64,000 bases of DNA, from the NCBI GenBank assembly GCA_030278955.1, contig JAOANR010000005.1:2833431-2897430 (forward strand). Reading direction: 5' to 3'. Below are positions 56,801 to 64,000 of this stretch, piece by piece. The position numbers and the translations under genes were made by a program. Positions within the stretch are counted from its first letter, which is position 1. Each line of letters starts with the position of its first letter. The stretch comes from Hygrophila difformis (taxonomy: Eukaryota; Streptophyta; Magnoliopsida; Lamiales; Acanthaceae). Under the pieces are notes generated by a model, which was not told where the DNA came from, ran no database searches, and was given only the letters and a program-made list of their open reading frames with translations.

Positions 56801-57726
56801 ATATATATATATAGACTGATTTTGGAAGTAACTTCCAACTTCACTCTAGAGAAACCACTCAATAATTTTACCTTGTCTTGATTCAGTTTCCTTTGATATT
56901 TCTTCCCAATAATGCATTCGTAACATATTGTACAGAAAGATCAAACTTATAACAGATGGTCATGACAAGAATAATGTATTTTTACCGGTTACATGATGGA
57001 GTAGATGATGCCGCATGTGCGCATAACTTAATTTAAAAGAGAGAAAATTTGTAATTTTTTTTGATTCACTTTGCCTAATGTTTTTTTTGATTCACTTTGC
57101 CTTGCCCATTTACAGGTAAACAAAGTAATGAGAGCATCTGCATCCGGACTTGGACCTAGGGAAGAGGTGGAAGGGGCAGTAGCCCAGAAATTTTATCATG
57201 TATGCATTTCTTTATTTATAAATTAGTAATTTGATTCTTTTAACATACTTATCAGAAGTATGATTTTGGCCCCTAGAAATCAGATACTAATTATATCACT
57301 ATAATAATTTTATTAATTTCCAAAAGTTTGGTCCTCCTGGGACAACAGGTCACGAGTCCTTGGCCATCCAAGAAGTCTTCCGTTGTGTTTCATAATTCTA
57401 CCAACTATCCAATGTTCATCGCAGACGTATTTGCGTCAGGTCTTGCCGACGCGTCAGATCTTGTCAACCACAGACTCTTGTTTGGCCTCTTGAAGTATAC
57501 CCTCCCAGCTGGAGGTAGAGTTACTGTTCCTATATCAGATGTGCTTGACATCTACATGAGAATGGGAATGGGTCATGTCGTGATTGGTGAACGTAAATCA
57601 TTCAAGATTTGTGTCGTGATTGGTGAACATAAATCATCAATCCGAATATGGGACCTTCCCACATTTGTAGAGATGGCTGGACATGTGGTTACTCTTCATA
57701 TGGAGGAAGGTAGCAAATCTTCGTGA
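53859..57726 (+). CDS. Probable multi-exon host gene or pseudogene, unknown product
   Basis: ATG at 53859 gives a 27-nt exon (MDSANSDIQ) ending CAG|GTGAGA. Two homologous internal exons follow, both in phase 0: 56351-56434 (LNKVMEASTSGVEPRKGVEG..., |GTAAGC) and 57117-57200 (VNKVMRASASGLGPREEVEG..., |GTATGC), each after TTTACAG. A last open segment, 57328-57726, contains NSTNYPMFIADVFASGLADA and VTVPISDVLDIYMRMGMGHV, plus an internal VVIGE(R/H)KS repeat, and stops at TGA. The phase-0 entry into that segment hits a stop, so the acceptor or frame is unresolved. Introns between 53.9 and 56.3 kb may hide more exons, including the piece at 54983-55150. I recognise no family. The spacing suggests a genuine transcribed gene; splice borders are estimates. 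Confidence 0.4.
55955..56437 (+). repeat. Tandem intragenic duplication, first copy
   Basis: Matches 56715-57200 with indels: GAAATGGCCTTC, ACTGATTTTGGAAGTAACTT, CCCAATAATGCATT, ACAGATGGTCATGACAAGA and the exon AACAAAGTAATG...GCATC. An exon and its upstream intron were duplicated. Confidence 0.85.
56715..57200 (+). repeat. Tandem intragenic duplication, second copy
   Basis: See the first copy. This copy also contains its own small repeat of TTTTTTTTGATTCACTTTGCC near 57055-57105 and a (TA)n tract near 56799-56812. Confidence 0.85.
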
Positions 57727-57796
57727 TTATATATGTGTTATCACCAAAATACATAAATAAATAAAATAAATAAAATAAACATATCAATTAAATTTA

Positions 57797-58470
57797 TATG
57801 CCCGTTAGGCCAAAGGGAAGTCACCTATCTGTCCATTAGGCCAAGACCAAAGGGACAGTCACCTATCCGCCCGTCAGGCCAAAGGGACAGTCACCTATCT
57901 GCCCGTCAGACCAAAGGGACAGTCGCCTATCCGCCCATCAGGCCAAAGGGACAGTCACCTATCCGCCCGTCAGGCCAAAGGGACAGCCACCTATCTGCCC
58001 ATCAGGCCAGGACCAAAGGGACAGTCGCCTATCCGCCCATCAGGCCAAAGGGACAGTCACCTATCCGCCCGTCAGGCCAAAGGGACAGTCACCTATCTGC
58101 CCGTCAGGCCAGGACCAAAGGGACAGTCGCTTATCCGCCCATCAGGCCAAAGGGACAGTCATCGCCGTCAGGCCAAAGGGACAGTCACCTATCTGCCCGT
58201 CAGGCCAGGACCAAAGGGACAGTCACCTATCTGCCAATCAGACCGAAGGGACAGTCACCTATCTGCCAATCAGACCGAAGGGACAGTCACCTATCTGCCA
58301 GTCAGACCAAAGGGACAGTCACCTATCTGTCCGTCAGGCCAAGACCAAAGGGACAATCACCTATCTGCCAGTCAGACCAAAGGGACAGTCACCTATCTGT
58401 CAGTCAGACCAAAGGGACAGTCACCTATCTGCCTATTAGGCCAAGACCATAGGGACAATCACCTATGCCA
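57797..58470 (+). repeat. ~33-bp minisatellite in the 5' LTR
   Basis: About 20 imperfect units of (G)CCAAAGGGACAGTCACCTAT plus CTGCCCGTCAG, some with an inserted AGGACC or AAGACC. The array is repeated unit for unit in the 3' LTR. Confidence 0.93.
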
Positions 58471-58619
58471 AGACCATCTAAACCGATCGGCCCCAAGGAG
58501 GATAAGATATCAAACGACATAAACAAACCACGCGGAGGAGAGGCTGAGGCGTACAGGCAGGACGGTTATTAAAGGCTTGGATCATGGAGCAGTTCTTCTA
58601 CAGCGGTTACATCACCTCC

Positions 58620-58627
58620 TATAAATA
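58620..58627 (+). promoter_or_regulatory. Putative TATA box of the LTR promoter
   Basis: TATAAATA in CCTCCTATAAATACCAATC, in a GC-balanced context. The expected start site would be about 30 bp downstream, leaving R-U5 of about 260 bp. The same site is at 61994 in the other LTR. Confidence 0.45.
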
Positions 58628-59007
58628 CCAATCAAGGCCGCAGAGGAAGAGGACAACCAACACACCACAACACTCCTCTGGAGATTTTATTTTATCTTAG
58701 TTTGTAGTTTAGTTTCTCTAGTTTAGTTCGTAGTTTGTAGCTCGTAGTTGTTTCATTAAGTTCCTGTAATTAACAGTGGGCAAGAAATTCAATTCTTGTT
58801 CATTGTTCCTAATTGTTGAAAGCGCAATCCAATGAAGGGAACTTTTCAGTTTCTATCGTCTTAGGCCTGCAAAGGGCTTTACTATTTGTTGTTATCCAAA
58901 TTTCTGCGATAACAAATTGGCGACCACAGTGGGAGATTGAACAATCAACCACAATAGATCAATTGAATAATTTGATATTACGGTCGAGAATCATAACACG
59001 GACAAAT

Positions 59008-60378
59008 ATGTCTACTCCCCAGAATACCACAAATTCGCTGGCCAGCATAATTCCGCCACCAGTGCCCTCAACAGGGCAAACTTCCATTACAATTACCCCA
59101 TTATCATCAGATATTATGCCTACAACTGGGCAGACACCAATCATGGTTCATCCACTGGAAACAATACAAGCGGATTTAATTAAGCAACTTGGGGAAATGT
59201 TAGATAGCCGGATCACGACTTTAAAGAATGAATTGCTTGCACAAGCATCATGCCGAAATCAGGGTTTTTATGCCCCTGGGTCGTATGCCTTTGGCATGGG
59301 CAGTTTCCCGAGTCGGGCAACTAATGCCCCTACGGGACAAGTTCGATCCATACCACCCCCACCTAGAGGGGATATGTACTCCCAAAATTTTGATAGGGCT
59401 GAGTCTAGCAATGCTAGGCCTTGGGGGCCTGTCACAACATACCCGAACAACATCCCACTAGGTGGGCAGCCTGTCTTTGTCCCCACGGATGCGAATTACT
59501 TTCCGATGGATACATCTCCAATCAAGTCGATGGGTGATTTAGGGGTGATTCAGGAGCCTTGGAGGCCATCAGTGGTCAACCCAATTGCTCCTAACGTCCA
59601 ATTCACCCCACCAATGATACATGTTATTCCTCCAGACACGCAAATCCAAGGACCGCCACTTGATGGCGTAAATCCTAACCCCAATCGACCAGCTCCTCAG
59701 CAGGACCCTGTGATTGATCCAGATGTCTTGGCAGACATGCTACAGACTCAATTTGGCCTGAATGTGAGGCCAACTGGTCGGATGGCTTACCGAAAGCCAT
59801 ATCCTGAGGCCATCACTCGTGATCATCCTCTTCCTAGAGGCTTTAGGGTGCCTGATTTTTCCACCTTCTCAGGTGAGGATGACTCGTCTACCATCGAACA
59901 TATAGGGCGCTTTACAGCCCAATTAGGAGAAAATGCGAGAAACCCCAACTACAAGATGCAGTTATTTTCCTTATCATTAACTAAGACTGCATTTTCGTGG
60001 TTTGCCAACTTACCTCCTGGCCACTTCAGAACGTGGGAAGACATGGAGGGGGCGTTCCACACCCGCTTCTTTAACCCAGTCCCATCAGTGTCAGTTATTG
60101 ACATAGTGGACACCAAACAGTTGCCAAGAGAGCCAGTCATAATGTTCATAGAACGTGTACGGCGGCTAAAGTCACGATGCTTAACTGCTCTTGATGAGTA
60201 TGAATTGACCAAGATGGTGGTCAGGAATATGGCATCCAAATATAAGGATCAGTTAATTGCTCATGAGATTCCAAACTTGTCGGCTCTTGCATCAAAGGCC
60301 ATACGTTTGGAAACTTTGTTTGAAGAAAAAGATGGCGACAATACGCAGTTAGTGTTGTTGTCTCACCAACCAGATTGA
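59008..60378 (+). CDS. Gag protein of the non-autonomous LTR element
   Basis: Start chosen at ATG 59008 (MSTPQNTTNS), since the open frame upstream runs through the LTR end and the PBS. About 456 aa. A proline-rich N-terminal half (SIPPPPRGDM, HVIPPDTQIQGPPLDG) is followed by a retrotransposon gag domain from about residue 275 (FRVPDFSTFSGEDDSSTIEH, KMQLFSLSLTKTAFSWFANL, FHTRFFNPV, LTKMVVRNM). It is expected to assemble virus-like particles that package the RNA. No zinc knuckle, protease, RT or integrase follows; a stop comes at 60378. The sequence resembles gag of Tat/Ogre-like gypsy elements more than copia. Intact. Confidence 0.88.
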   Translation: MSTPQNTTNSLASIIPPPVPSTGQTSITITPLSSDIMPTTGQTPIMVHPLETIQADLIKQLGEMLDSRITTLKNELLAQASCRNQGFYAPGSYAFGMGSFPSRATNAPTGQVRSIPPPPRGDMYSQNFDRAESSNARPWGPVTTYPNNIPLGGQPVFVPTDANYFPMDTSPIKSMGDLGVIQEPWRPSVVNPIAPNVQFTPPMIHVIPPDTQIQGPPLDGVNPNPNRPAPQQDPVIDPDVLADMLQTQFGLNVRPTGRMAYRKPYPEAITRDHPLPRGFRVPDFSTFSGEDDSSTIEHIGRFTAQLGENARNPNYKMQLFSLSLTKTAFSWFANLPPGHFRTWEDMEGAFHTRFFNPVPSVSVIDIVDTKQLPREPVIMFIERVRRLKSRCLTALDEYELTKMVVRNMASKYKDQLIAHEIPNLSALASKAIRLETLFEEKDGDNTQLVLLSHQPD

Positions 60379-60695
60379 GCAATACATGCTTATAATATAT
60401 GGGCATCCTTGGGGCCGTAAGGAAGAAGCCAATGCCATGGCTAAATTTGTCTTAGGGAAATATATGCCCATAATAATAATAAAAATATAAATATAAATAT
60501 AAAATTATGAGAAAAGCCAGTTGATGGGCATATTTTTAAAAAAATGTCCAAAGACAAGTGATGGCTTGAACAAAAAAAAAAGAAAAAAAAAGATGCCTAC
60601 CAAGGACCCAATCGATGAGTCCTTGTAAACAAATTTTTCCACCACAATATGCCAACCCATGGCATGGATGTAATTTTCTACGTGTATGTATATAC

Positions 60696-60739
<44 letters not shown>

Positions 60740-61109
60740 TGGTAATAATAAGCCAATTGATGGACTCCCAATGCGTCACTCAAATGGGCATAGAAAGGTA
60801 TTGCAAAAATGTTAATAATAAAATGCCAATCTATGGCGTATTTATAAAATAATGAACAGGGATTATCTTATTGAAAATGGTCACCGACTGGCCATGATTC
60901 ATTAACAAAAGCATACATATACTATTAAAAGAAAAAGGGGAAAGGATTGTTCAATTACTGTGGCCTTGACAACGGACTCAGACAGCAATGGAGAGTGCCA
61001 AAAGATGAGCCTGAGGAAATTCGAACAACGCTAATTGCCCGAGTTATCATTCAAAACATTCAAAAAGTTTCGTTTTTACTTTTTAAATGTTTGAATAGGG
61101 GGGGGCAAC
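60379..61109 (+). other. Non-coding 3' interior of the gag-only element
   Basis: AT-rich with A runs and a CATACATACATA/(TA)n microsatellite at 60687-60737. It ends in GAATAGGGGGGGGCAAC before the LTR. No pol remnants are visible. Confidence 0.75.
60687..60737. repeat. TACA/TA microsatellite
   Basis: TATGTATATACATACATACA followed by about 14 TA units. Confidence 0.9.
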
Positions 61110-62288
61110 TGTTATCACCAAAATACATAAATAAATAAAATAAATAAAATAAACATATCAATTAAATTTATATGCCCGTTAGGCCAAAGGGAAGTCACCT
61201 ATCTGCCCATTAGGCCAAGACCAAAGGGACAGTCACCTATCCGCCCGTCAGGCCAAAGGGACAGTCACCTATCTGCCCGTCAGACCAAAGGGACAGTCGC
61301 CTATCCGCCCATCAGGCCAAAGGGACAGTCACCTATCCGCCCGTCAGGCCAAAGGGACAGCCACCTATCTGCCCATCAGGCCAGGACCAAAGGGACAGTC
61401 GCCTATCCGCCCATCAGGCCAAAGGGACAGTCACCTATCCGCCCGTCAGGCCAAAGGGACAGTCACCTATCTGCCCGTCAGGCCAGGACCAAAGGGACAG
61501 TCGCTTATCCGCCCATCAGGCCAAAGGGACAGTCATCGCCGTCAGGCCAAAGGGACAGTCACCTATCTGCCCGTCAGGCCAGGACCAAAGGGACAGTCAC
61601 CTATCTGCCAATCAGACCGAAGGGACAGTCACCTATCTGCCAATCAGACCGAAGGGACAGTCACCTATCTGCCAGTCAGACCAAAGGGACAGTCACCTAT
61701 CTGTCCGTCAGGCCAAGACCAAAGGGACAATCACCTATCTGCCAGTCAGACCAAAGGGACAGTCACCTATCTGTCAGTCAGACCAAAGGGACAGTCACCT
61801 ATCTGCCTATTAGGCCAAGACCATAGGGACAATCACCTATGCCAAGACCATCTAAACCGATCGGCCCCAAGGAGGATAAGATATCAAACGACATAAACAA
61901 ACCACGCGGAGGAGAGGCTGAGGCGTACAGGCAGGACGGTTATTAAAGGCTTGGATCATGGAGCAGTTCTTCTACAGCGGTTACATCACCTCCTATAAAT
62001 ACCAATCAAGGCCGCAGAGGAAGAGGACAACCAACACACCACAACACTCCTCTGGAGATTTTATTTTATCTTAGTTTGTAGTTTAGTTTCTCTAGTTTAG
62101 TTCGTAGTTTGTAGCTCGTAGTTGTTTCATTAAGTTCCTGTAATTAACAGTGGGCAAGAAATTCAATTCTTGTTCATTGTTCCTAATTGTTGAAAGCGCA
62201 ATCCAATGAAGGGAACTTTTCAGTTTCTATCGTCTTAGGCCTGCAAAGGGCTTTACTATTTGTTGTTATCCAAATTTCTGCGATAACA
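61110..62288 (+). repeat. 3' LTR of the gag-only element
   Basis: Same length as the 5' LTR and practically identical, including the minisatellite (61171-61845). Confidence 0.95.
61171..61845 (+). repeat. ~33-bp minisatellite in the 3' LTR
   Basis: Same unit order as in the 5' LTR. Confidence 0.93.
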
Positions 62289-62293
62289 ATATG

Positions 62294-62963
62294 AGAGGCG
62301 AGAAACAAAGATTGCTGAGACAGACTACAGTAATAATGCTCTTTGCTATTATGGAAAAGGAAACATCACCCAAAACTGGTAACACAACTTACACTGTTGC
62401 AAAAAATGATTCGTCGGACACCTGGAATTGAAATTGTTTATATGGTTTTCAGTTCCTTGGATAGTCAAACCGGACCGCTCATACTTATCTTCGTAATAAC
62501 ATACTACTATATTTGGACCATACATGGTTAGCTCATACTTATCTTCGTAATAACATACTGTATTTGGACCATACATGGTTACATGGCCTACGATGTTATG
62601 TGGGCTATGTGAAATTATTTTACCTCACGCACAATTATGTTATTAAATATATATGTCGAAATATCGAGAATTTGGGCTCCTTGAAGAAATTTCCCATGCC
62701 ATATCTTTTTGCAGAATTTCCAAAAAGGTTTCTCCGAAAATTCAAAATTTCTCGAGAAATTGTCCAAATTATTCAAAATTTAATTATGTCATGGCCATTG
62801 ACCGGCTATAAATTTAGATATAACAATCAATATATTGGATGGTATCAATCTATTATACTCGAACACTTGGTCCTATGTTCTAGAATTTTCTATTTTTGAT
62901 TCGAATAAATAATTATTTTATCCCATTTTTCGTTTATCAGTTTATTTTTCATTAAAAAAATTA
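62294..62963. other. Sequence right of the gag-only element
   Basis: Continuation of the host sequence interrupted at ATATG. No gene family is recognised; a 128-codon plus-strand ORF (62513-62899) has poor coding character. Confidence 0.35.
62477..62581 (+). repeat. Tandem duplication (about 53 bp x 2)
   Basis: GCTCATACTTATCTTCGTAA ... TTTGGACCATACATGGTTA occurs twice in a row, differing by a 4-bp ACTA insertion. Confidence 0.92.
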
Positions 62964-63153
62964 CTCCCTCCATCCCACCCCAAGTGTCTTGTTACTGTTG
63001 GGCACGGGAATTAAGGTAGAGTTGGTTTGTGAGTATATGGTGGGGTCCACATAATTATTGAAGGGGAAAATTATTTCTATTTATAGAAAGAACACATTTG
63101 TAATGGGACATCCAAAAATAGTAAGTAGAACATTTGGAATGGGACGGAGGGAG
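62964..63153. mobile_element. Stowaway MITE (190 bp)
   Basis: The left end CTCCCTCCATCCCACCCC is mirrored by GGAATGGGACGGAGGGAG on the right. TA precedes it; TG follows, probably a mutated TA. No ORF. Confidence 0.82.
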
Positions 63154-63504
63154 TGGTATTTATGAATGTTGAGGATATTCAGATTATCTTAGCTCTAACT
63201 CCTTTTTCCAAAGTTAAAAGACACTCGGACTAGGCCTCATCTGGCTCTGGGATTTTGCTTTAAAATCTCGTTCTCCATGAACTTTCGTTGACCTTGGTAT
63301 CTGTGCCAAACGCCATTGAAATACTCTCTCTATTCTTTTAAAAAAAAATAAAAATATTGATGCTCATGTGTCGGTAAAATTGTATGGAATTTAAAGCCAC
63401 AAAAATTACAAATAAGAATAAAGGGGAGGGAATATAAAATAATTTTGTTGATTACTATCACCAACAAAGACATGCAATTATACTTATATGCTGTGGATAA
63501 TTAT
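63154..63504. other. AT-rich intergenic DNA
   Basis: No supported gene. Confidence 0.4.
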
Positions 63505-63506
63505 TA

Positions 63507-63771
63507 CTCATTCTGTTTCATTTGAAATATCACAAAATTATAAAAACTATATTAAAATGCATATTTGTTTAGCAGTTAATATCTTAAAATGTATATAAAT
63601 AAAATTTATAAAAAATATATATATATACTAAAACTACACGATAAGACGAATCCAATATGACCGAACTTGATTATATTTTTTGTTTATGTAATTGTGATAA
63701 TATTAGGTTAAAGTTGATTAATGAACAATATCAAAAGTCAAAATGTGACATAACAAGTGGGAGGGAGGGAG
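63507..63771. mobile_element. Stowaway-like MITE (265 bp)
   Basis: The left end CTCATTCTGTTTCATTTG and right end GTGGGAGGGAGGGAG are imperfectly inverted, with TA on both sides (63505-63506 and 63772-63773). The ends are more diverged than in the neighbouring copy. Confidence 0.6.
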
Positions 63772-63773
63772 TA

Positions 63774-64000
63774 ATATTTCTATATGTTGAAATTACGCAC
63801 TGAATTTCTAGTAGCTGGCATCTGAAGCAATTTAGGTTTCCAATGTACCGCCGTTGCTTGATGCTCTACTTTAAGCAGCCTGCCAAATTAAGGTAGTCGA
63901 TAAGCCCCATGCATATCCTATGAGTCCGCACACGCAGTGCCATGGCAGGTACTGACAATAATCTTTTATGCCAGCCGCCAAAATTCCTCAACTTTTGTAC
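63774..64000. other. Window end, no supported gene
   Basis: Higher-complexity sequence (for example ATGTACCGCCGTTGC), which echoes the TGTACCGCCGTATTAGG just before the gene at 53.86 kb. It could be the upstream part of a related gene continuing beyond the window. Confidence 0.3.

Larger units (their letters stand above)
57736..58914 (+). repeat. 5' LTR of the gag-only element
   Basis: 1,179 bp. The first 740 bp are a tandem array (57797-58470). A TATA-like box lies at 58620. Downstream is an AGTTTGTAGTTTAGTTT-type repeat-rich leader. Confidence 0.95.
57736..62288 (+). mobile_element. Complete gag-only LTR retrotransposon (TR-GAG type)
   Basis: LTRs of exactly 1,179 bp (57736-58914 and 61110-62288), TGTTATCACC...GCGATAACA, are flanked by a perfect 5-bp duplication ATATG (57731-57735 and 62289-62293). 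The only LTR difference noticed is C/T near 57829/61203. After the left LTR comes a primer-binding site TTGGCGACCACAGTGGGA (tRNA-Arg-like, as in Tat/Ogre-type gypsy). Before the right LTR is a G8 purine tract (GGGGGGGGCAAC). The 2.2-kb interior encodes one gag and no pol. Such elements move with enzymes of autonomous partners. The near-identity of the LTRs shows very recent insertion. Confidence 0.95.

Noticed and set aside
57797..58470. Regularly spaced repeats that could suggest a CRISPR-like array
   Set aside because: Units are contiguous minisatellite repeats without unique spacers, in an LTR of a plant retrotransposon.
62513..62899. 128-codon plus-strand ORF
   Set aside because: AT-rich, no domain, overlaps a tandem duplication; likely chance.

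Overview
This is a transposon-dense window from a flowering plant nuclear genome, most likely a eudicot; I cannot name the species. It contains spliced host-like exons, AT-rich intergenic DNA, Stowaway, Harbinger and hAT MITEs, a tRNA-derived SINE, an L1-type LINE, Ty1/copia and Ty3/gypsy elements, a Cassandra TRIM and several Helitrons. I see no bacterial-type genes, CRISPR array or credible stand-alone rRNA or tRNA gene.

1-15.0 kb: a large Helitron on the minus strand. Its 5' end is at 15005 and its 3' end lies beyond base 1. In its own 5'->3' order it holds an AT-hook ORF (12.9-12.5 kb), a spliced Rep/helicase gene (about 12.1-5.8 kb: zinc-finger-like N-terminus, HUH Rep with two tyrosines, Pif1-type helicase) and an RPA1-like OB-fold gene that runs off the window. 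It is decayed: frameshifts, a run of 22 G inside Rep, a 704-bp hAT insertion with an 8-bp target duplication inside the helicase, and a stop in the RPA gene.

15.0-22.07 kb: nested plus-strand Helitrons of the same terminal family. The first is joined head to head to the minus-strand Helitron through a perfect 78-bp palindrome. This region holds two hAT/Stowaway MITEs, a LINE tail, a Harbinger MITE, a SINE with a 16-bp target duplication and another Stowaway MITE. It ends in a Helitron 3' hairpin and CTAG at 22067, and another Helitron 5' end begins at the very next base.

22.07-53.29 kb: bounded by a Helitron 5' end and a related 3' end. Inside is an L1 LINE broken by about 21.5 kb of LTR-element DNA. 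From left to right that DNA comprises: a complete, young minus-strand Tekay-like chromovirus (LTR, an intact 1,558-aa gag-pol, an extra 175-aa leader ORF, LTR); a truncated tandem copy sharing the second LTR; an unassigned ORF and a hairpin MITE; a second gypsy 3' end with a 3.2-kb LTR; a copia 3' end; and an inverted third chromovirus LTR cut inside its primer-binding site. The LINE resumes after this, but with 585 bp duplicated on both sides. Beyond the LINE lies an intact Cassandra TRIM with 5S rRNA-derived LTRs.

53.3-64 kb: a Helitron remnant, then a probable multi-exon host gene or pseudogene with a tandem exon duplication (53.86-57.73 kb). Nine bases past its stop codon is a complete, very young gag-only LTR retrotransposon (57736-62288) with identical-length LTRs full of roughly 33-bp tandem repeats and a 5-bp target duplication. 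Two Stowaway MITEs follow.

The coding content is therefore mainly mobile-element machinery: rolling-circle replication (Rep/helicase/RPA), target-primed reverse transcription (LINE) and LTR retrotransposition (gag-pol). Several non-autonomous elements present (MITEs, SINE, TRIM, gag-only) must borrow proteins from relatives.
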